Shown here: piece by piece, positions 24,732 to 33,404 of the stretch
Numbering within the stretch: the stretch's first letter is position 1
Layout: every line of letters starts with the position of its first letter
NCBI RefSeq assembly: GCF_000373585.1
Contig: NZ_KB891890.1
Span: forward strand, 1 to 64,000
DNA: 64,000 nt
Direction: 5' to 3'
Origin: Streptomyces sp. MspMP-M5
Lineage (GTDB): Bacteria; Actinomycetota; Actinomycetes; Streptomycetales; Streptomycetaceae
Translations under genes and position numbers: made by a program
The notes under the pieces: model-generated
Databases searched by the model: none
Seen by the model: only the letters and a program-made list of their open reading frames with translations
Told to the model about the DNA's origin: nothing

Positions 24732-25364
24732 ATGAAATCCTCCGGCCGTGCGCCGCATCTGCCCCTCGCGACCCGCCGGGAGCTGGTACTCGATGCCGCG
24801 CTGCGGGTCACCCTGCGGGAGGGCGGCGCGGTGTCGATGGAGTCCACGGCCGCCGAGGCGGGGGTGGCCAAGACCGTCCTCTACCGCTGCTTCGCCAACC
24901 GCGAGGACATGCTGGCGGCGCTGTACGAGCGCGAGGAGCGCCGCCTGACGCAAGAGCTGGCCGCTGCACTGGCGGCGGCCGGCCCCCTGACGGACCCGGC
25001 GCGCTCCCTGTACCGTGTGCTCGTCGCCTACTTCACCGCCGTCGCCGATGCCCCCGACAGCTACCGGCTACTCTACGGCCCAGCACCGCAGCCGGAACGC
25101 CTCGGCAGCATGGACCAGGCCCGCGCCGAAGCCGCCGCGCACCTCTCGTCCGTCCTCACGTCCTGGCTGGACGAGGCAGCGGGCCACCCACCGACCGCCG
25201 GGGACCGTACAGCCCCGGTGGCAGCGGCGATGGCGGTCGGGGTCGCCGAGGCGGGAGCGCGGCTGTTGCTCGACGACGAGCAGGGCTGGACCCCTGGTGA
25301 ACTCGCCGACATGGCAACGGAATTGTTCGCTCGGGGAGTGCCGGGGCTCGCGCGGCGGCGGTAG
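24732..25364 (+). CDS. TetR-family transcriptional regulator
   Basis: 210 residues. The N-terminal HTH is LVLDAALRVTLREGGAVSME then EAGVAKTVLYRCFANREDML. The C-terminal ligand domain is all-helical with SYRLLYGPAP and a TetR_C-like end. ATG 24732 follows AAAGGAG at a rather long spacing of 12. It very likely represses itself and the divergent dehydrogenase through the paired TTGTAC-N6-GTACAA sites. Confidence 0.9.
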   Translation: MKSSGRAPHLPLATRRELVLDAALRVTLREGGAVSMESTAAEAGVAKTVLYRCFANREDMLAALYEREERRLTQELAAALAAAGPLTDPARSLYRVLVAYFTAVADAPDSYRLLYGPAPQPERLGSMDQARAEAAAHLSSVLTSWLDEAAGHPPTAGDRTAPVAAAMAVGVAEAGARLLLDDEQGWTPGELADMATELFARGVPGLARRR

Positions 25365-25749
25365 GCCGATCAGGCGGGTGGGCAAGCCGGGGCCGCCGGA
25401 GCCAACCCGTATCTCGTGGCCTGATCGGCCACCGAGGTTCGGGAAGCGGAAGACGTGCGCGACCGGCATCACCGACGGCCGTGTGGAGGCGCTCACCGGG
25501 AGGCTGCGTAGCCCGCAGGGTGCGCCGTGCGCCGACACGGAGGACACGGTTCTCCGCAGGCCACAGACAGAAGATCGGCATGGACGACGCAGGCCGACTG
25601 GGCGTCGTGTTCAATGCGGAAACAGGCTGTTTCTCCCGAACGGGCTCGCGTCGGCCGGCCGAACTGAGCACGGACCGGGCTTCGAAACTGCCGCGGAACG
25701 CCAGGAAGCCTGGCAGACCGGAAGACCTGGCACACACGAAAGGCACAGG
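25365..25749. other. Intergenic, decayed
   Basis: GGCCGATCAGG (25365) pairs with CCTGATCGGCC (about 25419) around a 45-nt loop, possibly a terminator stem for tetR. The rest contains open frames on both strands with no recognisable protein. No RNA gene was seen. Confidence 0.35.
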
Positions 25750-26679
25750 ATGGGCATCTCCGTGGAGTACGACTACGACCCGACCGCCGATGTCCGCCTG
25801 GCCGAGGAGGCGTACGCGGGGCTGTCCGACGCCTTGCCCGAGTCCGATATCGACCCAGCGGACATCGAGTCTCCGGCGTGCACCGTCGTCGCGCGACGGG
25901 ACGGCAGCCTCCTTGGCTGGGCGCAGGTCTACGCCGTCGTCGACGACGAGCCAGCCGCGTTCGTCCAGTGGCTGCTCGTCTCGCGGGCGCGGGGGCACGC
26001 CACCTCCGGCCACAACGTCCTGCGCGACCCGACCGAGGAGGAGACGGACGCGCTGGTGCGCCTGCTCCGGGGCGCGGCCGAGCACGCCCGGGACGCCGGG
26101 TACACCGCCCTGGTGTGGACCGACACCGACCGCTCTCTCGACGCACGGGCCGCCGCCGAGCTGGGTGCCCCGTCAGCCGAGGATCTGGGCCGCCACTGGA
26201 CAACGACGGCCCCGCTGGCCGACTGGCGCGCCCCTGCCGGGCTGCCCAGCGTGACCACCCGCCGCATGCCACAGCCCCCCGGCGATGCCCTGCTGTCGGC
26301 GTACGCCGCGCTCCACACGGAGGCCACAGGGCGCGCAGTAAGCCCTGAAGAGGTCCCGGAGCGGCCTCTCGATGGGCCGTATCCGCTACTGACACTGGAC
26401 CTCCTGACACCCCAAGGAGAGCTGTCCGCTCAAGTCACCGCGGCGATCCCGGGGGACGGGGCCTTCATCGGACGGGTCCTCCACCGCAAGGACGTGGGCG
26501 ACGAGCAGGTGACCGCCCTGCTGACCGAGCTCATCGCCCAGCTGCGCCGTGACCACCCACAGGTCACCCACCTCGAAGTCCGGGAAGTCGACGACCCGGT
26601 GGTCGCCCGCTCCCTGAACTCGATGGGCCTGCAGATCACCGGTCACTGGCGCAGCTACCGACTCCCGCTCCAGACCTAG
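25750..26679 (+). CDS. Two-domain GNAT-like acetyltransferase
   Basis: 309 residues from ATG 25750 (MGISVEYDYDPTADVRLAEE), AAAGG upstream. The N-terminal half is a degenerate GNAT (CTVVARRDGSLLGWAQVYAV, then LLRGAAEHARDAGYTALVWT). The C-terminal half again has GNAT-like strands (LSAQVTAAIPGDGAFIGRV; ITGHWRSYRLPL). Tandem GNATs of this length are common in actinomycetes. No clear RxxGxG acetyl-CoA loop is seen in the first half, which may be structural. The substrate is unknown. Confidence 0.75.
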   Translation: MGISVEYDYDPTADVRLAEEAYAGLSDALPESDIDPADIESPACTVVARRDGSLLGWAQVYAVVDDEPAAFVQWLLVSRARGHATSGHNVLRDPTEEETDALVRLLRGAAEHARDAGYTALVWTDTDRSLDARAAAELGAPSAEDLGRHWTTTAPLADWRAPAGLPSVTTRRMPQPPGDALLSAYAALHTEATGRAVSPEEVPERPLDGPYPLLTLDLLTPQGELSAQVTAAIPGDGAFIGRVLHRKDVGDEQVTALLTELIAQLRRDHPQVTHLEVREVDDPVVARSLNSMGLQITGHWRSYRLPLQT

Positions 26680-26941
26680 GCAGCGCCCCCCACCAAGAAG
26701 CGCAGACCGGCCACACCGCCATGACGCGACCGCTGGCCCGGCACGCTTGCGCCAGCGACGCCCTCGACCGGAGTCATTGCGACCGCCTCGGAGAGCAAGC
26801 CTCCTCTTGCGCGGGAAGGCCCAGGGGGCGATCCCTCCGCGCTCGTGCCCTATCCGTGCCCTCCAGGGCGGTCAACACCGGTCAAGAGGGGCGTCAAGAA
26901 GCAGCTCAGGCACGGCCATCTCATTGACGTTTCGGCAGGTC
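26680..26941. other. Gap before third tRNA-Gly remnant
   Basis: GTGCCCTATCCGTGCCCTCC and a following GTCAAGAGGGGCGTCAAGAAG show short internal direct repeats of the type seen at arm sites near tRNA-targeting integrases. No gene is supported. Confidence 0.35.
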
Positions 26942-26961
26942 GGGAGGCATTTCAGCCTCCC
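26942..26961 (+). terminator. Short hairpin before tRNA-Gly remnant
   Basis: GGGAGGC-ATTTCA-GCCTCCC makes a 7-bp stem with a 6-nt loop, 12 bp before the tRNA-Gly scar. There is no T-run. Confidence 0.5.
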
Positions 26962-26973
26962 AGGCACCATTGA

Positions 26974-27017
26974 TTCTCAAGCTCAGAGCGCGGGTTCGAT
27001 TCCCGTCACCCGCTCCA
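26974..27017 (+). repeat. tRNA-Gly(CCC) 3'-half remnant, attachment-site type (copy 3)
   Basis: TTCTCAAG (one change in the anticodon loop) then CTCAGAGCGCGGGTTCGATT and CCCGTCACCCGCTCCA: the complete 3' half with an intact T-arm. It has no 5' half. It differs from copy 1 by two bases over 44 and shares the downstream hairpin and GCCCTCCGCGTG motif. The reverse strand reads the familiar RVTGIEPAL tail often mis-annotated beside tRNA-Gly. Confidence 0.88.
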
Positions 27018-27024
27018 GAGTTGA

Positions 27025-27047
27025 GGCCCAGGTCGGAGACCTGGGCC
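27025..27047 (+). terminator. tRNA-associated terminator hairpin (copy 3)
   Basis: GGCCCAGGTC-GGA-GACCTGGGCC followed by TTGTTTGTTG, the counterpart of the hairpin at 4034. Confidence 0.7.
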
Positions 27048-27509
27048 TTGTTTGTTGTCTAGACGGCTCAAGGGTCGACGTGCCCTCCGCGTGCCCTGAC
27101 TCGCAGAATTCGCCCGGCCGGAGGGGATTGGCACATCGCGCAGAGCGCCCGGACGCGTCGGCGTCTCGAATAACGAGACGCACCTTCCGCGACGCGCGTC
27201 ACTCGTTGGTGGCGGGTGCGTGAATTCGCATTCATGAAGCGGTGGTTGCCCGGCCATTCCCCATCCATGCCTTGGGGCTCACGCGGCCGTAGACCTCGGC
27301 ACTTGCGGCAGGCGATGGGCTGCACCGCCATTTGCCGGCCTGTGGGTGGGGCCTGTGGGTGGGCTACGAGGGCGTGTCTGAGGCACTCGCCGGAGCGGCC
27401 CGGTGCTGCGCCGGAGTCGTGGCCGATGGCCACGGCGACGGCGACGGCAGAAAGTCGCCGTCGGTGGAACCGTCCGGCGGACGGCCCTGCCACCGCCACC
27501 TCCCATTGA
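27048..27509. other. Gap, no gene supported
   Basis: About 460 bp between the tRNA remnant and the ABC permease. Overlapping frames on both strands have no recognisable protein. Expected content is remnant attachment-site flank and the downstream end of the permease transcript. Confidence 0.35.
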
Positions 27510-28250
27510 TCAGGCGTCTTCGTCCCAGCGGAAGAGGTGTAGCGCGATCGCGGCGACAGCGACGGCGAACGCCAGCAGGGCGGCTGCGGGTGCCAGGAGT
27601 TCGGTGGGGTGATGGCCTGGGCTGAGGGCTGCGATGAGTGCGGTGTTGAGGCGCTTCAGGGGCAGCACGGCGGCGGTGTGCTGTAGCCATGCGGGGGCCT
27701 GGTCGAGGGCGAAGAACGTTCCGGAAACCAGGGCCATGGGCATGACCAGGAAGTTCGCCAGAGCCGATGCGGCTTCCTCGGTCCGGCACACGGCTCCGAC
27801 CAGCAGGCCGAGTGCGGAGAAGCCGAGAGCGCCCAGAAGGATCGCCGGCAGGGCGAGCCACCACTGGCGGCTGGGCTGGGCGCCGAACACCGGCAGCAGT
27901 GTCACGGAGAGGAATGCGGCGGTCTGCGCGAGCGTGACGAGCAGGTTGGTCGCCAGGCGGGAGAACAGCACGACCGGGGCGCTGACCGGTGCCAGCCGGA
28001 TGCGGCGCAGGAGCCGTCGGTGGCGCCAGGAGACCACGGTGGTGCCCATGCCGAACACGCCGGTGCCGGCCACGGCTCAGCTGAGCATGGGGATCATGCG
28101 GGGCAACGGGTCGCCTCCGGGCGCTCCGGTGTGCTGCAGGCCGAAGGCGACGACGAACATCAGTGGGAAGAGGAAGGTGAACAACAGCGTGATCCGGTGG
28201 CGGGCGAACCCTTTGAGCATCGCCAAGGAGAGGGCTCGGAACGCGGTCAT
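27510..28250 (-). pseudogene. ABC-2 type permease with an in-frame TGA
   Basis: ATG 28250 (MTAFRALSLAMLKGFARHRI) overlaps the stop of the ATPase gene by 4 bp. After about 57 codons the frame meets TGA at 28079-28077 (PMLS-stop-AVAGTGVFGMGTT) and continues in the same frame to 27510. The second part has LAPVSAPVVLFSRLATNLLV and the ABC-2 signature ALGFSALGLLVGAVCRTEE. Family members usually have Trp at the stop position, so a single TGG-to-TGA change explains it. About 246 codons in total. Export is probably lost unless the stop is read through or translation restarts at GTG 28073. Confidence 0.85.
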
Positions 28251-29419
28251 GCGGGGACTCCGGGCGCCGTCGAGGTGAGGCGCAGGTAGACGTCTTCCAG
28301 GGTCGGCGTGCGGACCTGTAGGCCGGGCAGCGGCCCGAGTACGGCAAGTTCGGACAGCAACAGCTCGGGCTTCTCCGTGCCGAAGACGAGGCCGGTGGCG
28401 TCGGTGCAGACGCTGTCGGCGCCCGGCAGGCGTTGTGCCTCGGCCGTGCTGAGTACGCCGTGGCCGATGGTGACGCGGGTGGGGCCGCCGTATTCCTGGA
28501 TCAGTGCGGCCGGGGTGTCGAGCGCCCGCAACCGGCCCTGGTCGAGGATGGCGATGCGGTCGCAGAGTATCTCCGCCTCGTCGAGGTGGTGAGTGGTGTA
28601 GACGATGGTGGTGCCGCGTGCCTGGACCGCTTGGAGGACCTTCCACAGGTTGCGTCGGGCTCGTGGGTCCAGGGCAGCGCTCGGCTCGTCGAGGAAGAGG
28701 ATCTCGGGGGCATGGACCAGGGCGCAGGCGACGGCCAGTCGCTGCCGTTGCCCGCCCGACAGGCGGCTTTCCGGAACGTCTTCCTGGTCTGTGAGGTCGA
28801 CCAGATCCAGCGTCGCGGCAACACGGCGTGCCGGTGCGCGGTGTAGTGCGGCGAAGGACTCCAGTTGCTCACGTACGGTCAGCCGGTCGAAGAACGCTGA
28901 GGACTGCAGTTGGACACCCATCCGGGACAGCAGGCGGGCGTTGCGGGGCCACGGCTTCTCGCCGAGCACCGTGATCCGTCCGGCGCTGGGCTCCCGGAGC
29001 CCTTCGAGGATCTCCAAGGTGGTGGTCTTACCTGCCCCGTTGGGCCCGAGCAGTCCGAAGAACTCGCCGGTGGCGATGCTGAAGGACACCCCGCCCAGCA
29101 CCTCGCGGCCGCCGTAGGTGCGCCGAAGTCCTTCCACCACGACGGCCGGAGACTGCTGCTCGCCCGGACGCGGCCGCGGAACCGCATCGGTGCTCCTCGC
29201 GGCCGGGTGCGGCTCCGGTTGCGCCGCAGTGTCCACCGAGGCGGCCGGTCCGAGAGCCACCGCGTCCTCGCTCGTATCCAGGCCGTATCGGCAGTAGGCG
29301 AGGGCGACAGCAGGACCGCACCTGTACACCACGGCCGGCATCACCGCGACGACGGCGAGCAGCAAACGCCCCTGCACGACGGCGCCGACTGTCAGCAGGG
29401 TGTGCACGGCGCACAGCAC
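28247..29419 (-). CDS. ABC transporter ATP-binding protein (drug-exporter type)
   Basis: The catalytic domain has Walker A GPNGAGKTTT, Q-loop VQLQSS, signature LSGGQRQRL, Walker B ILFLDEP and the H-loop TTHHLDEA. A C-terminal extension follows (PTRVTIGHGVLSTAEAQRL ... PTLEDVYLRLTS) as in CcmA/DrrA-type exporters. The annotated 390-codon frame has an odd hydrophobic N-terminus (VGAVVQGRLLLAVVAVMPAV) before the domain at VVVEGLRRTYGG. The true start may be a GTG around 29240-29270, and the first 50 residues may be a relic of another gene. It is coupled to the broken permease. Confidence 0.85.
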   Translation of the reverse strand: MLCAVHTLLTVGAVVQGRLLLAVVAVMPAVVYRCGPAVALAYCRYGLDTSEDAVALGPAASVDTAAQPEPHPAARSTDAVPRPRPGEQQSPAVVVEGLRRTYGGREVLGGVSFSIATGEFFGLLGPNGAGKTTTLEILEGLREPSAGRITVLGEKPWPRNARLLSRMGVQLQSSAFFDRLTVREQLESFAALHRAPARRVAATLDLVDLTDQEDVPESRLSGGQRQRLAVACALVHAPEILFLDEPSAALDPRARRNLWKVLQAVQARGTTIVYTTHHLDEAEILCDRIAILDQGRLRALDTPAALIQEYGGPTRVTIGHGVLSTAEAQRLPGADSVCTDATGLVFGTEKPELLLSELAVLGPLPGLQVRTPTLEDVYLRLTSTAPGVPA

Positions 29420-29424
29420 TCACC

Positions 29425-29816
29425 GTGAAGCTGCTGCTGGACTGGCTGGAGCACCGGCGCAGCCGGTGGCCGAACACCGCGAACCTCCACTTGCTGATCA
29501 ACAAGCGGACCGCCAACACGACCGGCCGAGCCAGCAACCACTGGATCAGCGCTGCGATGCGAGGCCAGGACACGCCCCTGGAGCGACTCCGCGTCGACCG
29601 CCAGCTCGAAGAGGCCATGGGGTCAAGGGCCCTGACCCACTCCATCTCGGGGAAGTCTTCGGGCTCGACGAGAAGACCGCGATGCGCTACGCGGACTCCG
29701 CCCGGGCCCTGCTGGAGCAGGCCGCCGAGACCGCCCCCAGCGACTCCACCACCAGGTCGACGTCCCCCCTGCCATCGGGGCACCGCACCCGCCGGCTCCC
29801 GTCGAATCATGCCTGA
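29425..29816 (+). pseudogene. Recombinase/integrase C-terminal fragment, frameshifted
   Basis: One frame reads KLLLDWLEHRRSRWPNTANL, LLINKRTANTTGRASNHWIS, then QDTPLERLRVDRQLEEA. Near 29622 it must shift to GPDPLHLGEVFGLDEKTAMR and YADSARALLEQAAE. This is the end of the tyrosine recombinases that travel as multi-gene transposons in Streptomyces. No catalytic region is present. It is a dead remnant pressed against the ABC gene. Confidence 0.75.
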
Positions 29817-29875
29817 CTGTCAACGGATTGGAGACAATGCGCCGTACGGGAAACTCGTCTCCGAGAGAGGCTGAT

Positions 29876-30550
29876 ATGCCTGAAGACCCAAACGCATCAG
29901 CGCCACAGCCTGACAGTGACGAAAGGCAGGAACCGGAACCGCAGCCTGGGCCGGGCCCAGTACAGTCGTGGGCGCCGTTACGGGACCGGACGCATTGGGC
30001 GACGCTCGTGGTTCTGCCGCTGCTAGGGGCCATCTCATTCTGGGCAGTTCAAGGTCTGTGGGGATGGATCTGGGGCGAGATCTCCGGGCCACCCGGGCTG
30101 ACGGCGTACACAGCGGGCCCCACCCCCTGCACACCAGCCACGCTTCCCCTCGTACTGCAAGCGAAGACCGACGAGGCCATCGTGGTTACCGGAATCCGAG
30201 TCAACGTCCTGTCCGCCGAGGCTCTCCCGAAGGGCGGAGAACAGCCTCCCCCTCCGAAAAATTGTGCAGTTACTGCACATGAACCCATGTTTGACGTCAA
30301 TCTCACGCAAACCCCTATCTCTGTTGTGCCAACGACCAGAAGGGCCGAACCCGATCGCACAGACTTCCCCTTCACGGTTTCCGCCGACCATCCGAAACAA
30401 CTGACACTCAGGATCAATCCTGGACGGCGTGATGTCCGATTCTCCCTAAAAGTCGAGTGGGTCGCCGACGGTGAGTACGGCAGCGCAATTCTCGACAACG
30501 GCAGTGATCGTGATCCCCGCAAAGGTCCCGGCTACCGCGTAACAGGCTGA
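29876..30550 (+). CDS. Membrane-anchored protein with extracytoplasmic domain, unknown
   Basis: 224 residues from ATG 29876 (MPEDPNASAPQPDSDERQEP), GAGAGG upstream. A Pro/Glu-rich cytoplasmic N-terminus is followed by one membrane helix (WATLVVLPLLGAISFWAVQG). The remainder is a beta-rich outer part with two cysteines (PTPCTPATLP, PKNCAVTAHE) that could pair. Codon GC is somewhat lower than its neighbours, consistent with transfer. I do not recognise the family. Confidence 0.65.
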   Translation: MPEDPNASAPQPDSDERQEPEPQPGPGPVQSWAPLRDRTHWATLVVLPLLGAISFWAVQGLWGWIWGEISGPPGLTAYTAGPTPCTPATLPLVLQAKTDEAIVVTGIRVNVLSAEALPKGGEQPPPPKNCAVTAHEPMFDVNLTQTPISVVPTTRRAEPDRTDFPFTVSADHPKQLTLRINPGRRDVRFSLKVEWVADGEYGSAILDNGSDRDPRKGPGYRVTG

Positions 30551-30696
30551 GGCGATCGGCTACGGGACGCACCCCAGCGAGTTGATCGCGAACCTGCGGG
30601 TTCGCCGGTGCGGCAGGCTAACCCGGCCGGGACGTCACAGGTGGGGCATAGGTGGCGCTCGACGGCGGCGGGGGCGTCGAACTCCTCGTCAGGCAT
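30532..30696 (-). pseudogene. Zinc-finger-type N-terminal fragment of a transposon gene
   Basis: ATG 30696 starts MPDEEFDAPAAVERHLCPTC then DVPAGLACRT. The CPTC...C pattern is a small zinc ribbon that I associate with short ORFs ahead of Streptomyces recombinase/Tn3-type genes. It ends after 54 residues in an Arg/Ser-rich tail, so most is gone. Confidence 0.5.
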
Positions 30697-30868
30697 GCCT
30701 CGAAAGCTACCGGAGCAAGGGTTCCAAGAAAGCGTTCCAAGAACCCAATTGAGAAACAGGAGGCCGGACAAAACGGTTGCCGCCCGGGGTGGTGGCGGCT
30801 TCTCATTTGGCCATTTATGAGAATCACCCAGCGTCACAGAAGTCGGGGCTGACAGTCCGTGGGGCGAG

Positions 30869-32467
30869 GTGGTAGTACGGGACGCGGTTCGCGCCAGGTG
30901 GCGGTGCCGGCGAGACGGGGGGTGGGCCGAGGTGTCCTCGCGCTTACGGGCGTTGGCCCGGCTGATCACGGCGGTCGCGGTCGTCACGGCCTATGTCGCG
31001 CTGCACCTGGCGATCACCGCGGGCATGCACCTACGGGCATGCGACCGCTTCCGCGACGCCCCGGCACGGGCTGCCGCGTTCACCGCCGCGCTGGACCGGT
31101 ACGCCGCTGGGGACGTGTCCGCGCGCGCCGAGATCCGTGCGGGCGACACGTGGTTCAAGGAGAACGCCCCGTCGGGAGCGAGCCGCTCCGCGGTCTCCTC
31201 CGCCACCGGTGACGTCGAGAAGGGCCGGGTCTCCCTCGCCCGCGAGCGGGTCGCCGGGCTGGCGGCGGATGTCGAACGGGACCGGGCACGACTCGACCGG
31301 AAACTCGGCTCGTCGCGCGCGACCGCGCTGTACTGGACGGTGCCCGCCGCGCTGCTGCTCGGGCCGGCGTTGTGGCTGCGGCGCCGGCGCCGGTCGGGCG
31401 CCGCGGAGATCATCAGCGTGGTCGGCTGGTTCGCCCCGCGTCAGCCGTGGTGGCGGCGTCCGGTGTTCTTGCTGGCCAGTGGCGCCGGATACGTGCTGTT
31501 CGCGGCGGGGGTCATCGCCGTGGGCACGGCGCAGCGGCGGGGCTCCACCGTGCCACCGATGACCATGGTGGGGTGGCTGGTTGGCGGCCTGGCCGCCATC
31601 GGGGCCGGGGTCCTGAGCCTGCGCTACACCCGCCCGCGCGCGGCGCGCGGCGCGGTCCAGGCCCTGCTGGCCGACGGCCGCCAACCCGTGCTCTACCTGC
31701 GCAGCTTCACCGACGACGACACCGCGGCCCGGGTCGACGACTCGTCCGCGTTCGTCAGTATCCACTCGCGGGAGGAGCAACTCACTGGGGCGTTGGGCGC
31801 CGTCGGCCCCGTGATCACGGTGGGTAAACCCGGGGAGCCGCTGCCGCGGCTGGGTGCGGCACGGTTCTACCTGCCGCCCGACGACTGGCAGCCGACGGTG
31901 CTGCGGCTGATGGAACTGTCCCAACTCATCGTGCTGCGGCTGGGGTTGGGCGACGGACTGTGGTGGGAGGTTCAGCAGGCCCGCGCCACCCAGCCCGCGC
32001 GCAAGCTCGTCCTGCTGACGCCGGGCGGACTGTCGCGGCAGGCCGAACGGCTGGAGCTGGCTGAACGGTTGGACGAACACCTGCCGACCCCGTCCCGGCT
32101 GGCCGAGATGGCCGGGGAAGATCCCTGGACCGGCGCCGTCATCACCTTCGACCCCGAGTGGACGCCCCGGGTGCAACCGGTGGGGCCCGTGCCCCGTGCC
32201 AAGCTCCCGCGGGGTGCGCTCGTGCGCCGCGCGGCCCGCGCCGTGAAGGCCGGCTTCGTGTCGATGACCATGTTCACGCCCACGCACCACCTGGCCCGCG
32301 TCATCAAGGACGCCCTGGCGGCCGTGGGAGTCCGCAGACGGACGATGGCCTGGCGGGCCACCTTCGCCACGCAGACGTCGTTATGGAAAGGGTTCGTGTT
32401 GGTCACGGTCCTGGCCCTGCTGCGCTGGCTCGCGGGCCGGGCGCTGCAACTCTTCGGCCTCGGTTAG
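30869..32467 (+). CDS. Membrane protein with Rossmann-like (TIR/SLOG-like) cytoplasmic domain
   Basis: 532 residues. Order: N-terminal helix (LITAVAVVTAYVALHLAITA), a coiled/charged region, two to three membrane helices (LYWTVPAALLLGPALWL; PVFLLASGAGYVLFAAGVIA; MVGWLVGGLAAIGAGVL), then a soluble alpha/beta domain. That domain has VLYLRSFTDDD, GPVITVGKPGEPLPRLGAAR, a conserved FYLPPDDWQ and LIVLRLGLGDGLWWEVQ, and recurs in many actinomycete membrane proteins. The strand-loop order suggests a nucleotide-binding or TIR-like fold. A last hydrophobic segment ends it. It starts the co-directional cluster with DUF4328, SLATT and SLOG genes. Function unknown. Confidence 0.7.
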   Translation: MVVRDAVRARWRCRRDGGWAEVSSRLRALARLITAVAVVTAYVALHLAITAGMHLRACDRFRDAPARAAAFTAALDRYAAGDVSARAEIRAGDTWFKENAPSGASRSAVSSATGDVEKGRVSLARERVAGLAADVERDRARLDRKLGSSRATALYWTVPAALLLGPALWLRRRRRSGAAEIISVVGWFAPRQPWWRRPVFLLASGAGYVLFAAGVIAVGTAQRRGSTVPPMTMVGWLVGGLAAIGAGVLSLRYTRPRAARGAVQALLADGRQPVLYLRSFTDDDTAARVDDSSAFVSIHSREEQLTGALGAVGPVITVGKPGEPLPRLGAARFYLPPDDWQPTVLRLMELSQLIVLRLGLGDGLWWEVQQARATQPARKLVLLTPGGLSRQAERLELAERLDEHLPTPSRLAEMAGEDPWTGAVITFDPEWTPRVQPVGPVPRAKLPRGALVRRAARAVKAGFVSMTMFTPTHHLARVIKDALAAVGVRRRTMAWRATFATQTSLWKGFVLVTVLALLRWLAGRALQLFGLG

Positions 32468-32590
32468 TGCCGTTCCGTTACGACCGGTCCCGCATGACAT
32501 CCCGTGAAACGGGGGACACAACAGGGCAGCGGCCCATAGCCTGCTGACCCACGTACTGCGCGGTGAGTCGACGATCTTCGGGGGAGGATC

Positions 32591-33286
32591 ATGGACGGTT
32601 CACAGCAAGGCATGCCGACGCATGCGAATCCGGTCGCTGCGGAGCGGCCCAGGACGGTGACCGGCGCGGCCACGACCGCGACGATACTGATCTCCTTGAC
32701 GCTCGTGCTTGAGGTGTTGGTCCTGGTGGCCAACTGGCGCCTGTACTTCCTCGCCCACGACTACCTGGCCGGGAAGGCGACGGCTGCGGACCTGGAGGCC
32801 GCCGACAACGATGCCCTCGCGACGCTGGGGTCACTCTGGCTGTCCATACTGGTATGGATCGCGGCCGGCATCGCGGTGGTCGTCTGGCTGTGGCGGGCCC
32901 GGATCAACTCCGAGCTGATGAGCGGTGCCGCCGCGCACCGCCGGGCCCGGGGCTGGGTGGTGGGCGCCTGGACCACCCCGGTGGCCAACCTGTGGATCCC
33001 GTACCAGGTCGTGTCGGACGTCTGGCGGGCCAGTGCCCCCCGGCGGCCCGTCCCCGTCACCCTGATCAACGCCTGGTGGGCGCTGTTCGTGGTCGCCAAC
33101 GTCGTCGTCAAGCCGATCCAATGGCGCATGGTCGCGAAGTTCGACAGCGAGCAGGACGTGCTCTCCGCCGCGAACGTGACCACCCTGCTCACGGCGCTCT
33201 ACGTGGCGGCCGGCCTGCTCCTCGTCCTCATCGTCAGGCGCGTCACCGCGTGGCAGACCCACAGGCATGTCCAGAACGCAGTGTGA
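32591..33286 (+). CDS. DUF4328 membrane protein
   Basis: 231 residues with a GGGGGAGGATC site. Four membrane helices: TILISLTLVLEVLVLVANW, LSILVWIAAGIAVVVWLW, WALFVVANVVVKPI and ALYVAAGLLLVLIV. The DUF4328 hallmark lies between helices 2 and 3: RARGWVVGAWTTPVANLWIP then YQVVSDVWRAS. The family is common in actinomycetes and unassigned. It sits 124 bp after the membrane Rossmann-like gene. Confidence 0.85.
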   Translation: MDGSQQGMPTHANPVAAERPRTVTGAATTATILISLTLVLEVLVLVANWRLYFLAHDYLAGKATAADLEAADNDALATLGSLWLSILVWIAAGIAVVVWLWRARINSELMSGAAAHRRARGWVVGAWTTPVANLWIPYQVVSDVWRASAPRRPVPVTLINAWWALFVVANVVVKPIQWRMVAKFDSEQDVLSAANVTTLLTALYVAAGLLLVLIVRRVTAWQTHRHVQNAV

Positions 33287-33404
33287 AGGAACGGGGCGCG
33301 CACCGCTGTGAACGCGGCGGCGTGGGCGCCCCGTGGCCGTCGCCCGCCGGTCGCGGCCTGGCCTGTACGAGCGCACGGTGACGAACTACGGGGGAAATGC
33401 CAAC

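Noticed and set aside
26974..27017. Possible intact tRNA-Gly gene
   Set aside because: Only the 3' half is present; the upstream 35 bp do not form a D-arm or acceptor 5' strand.
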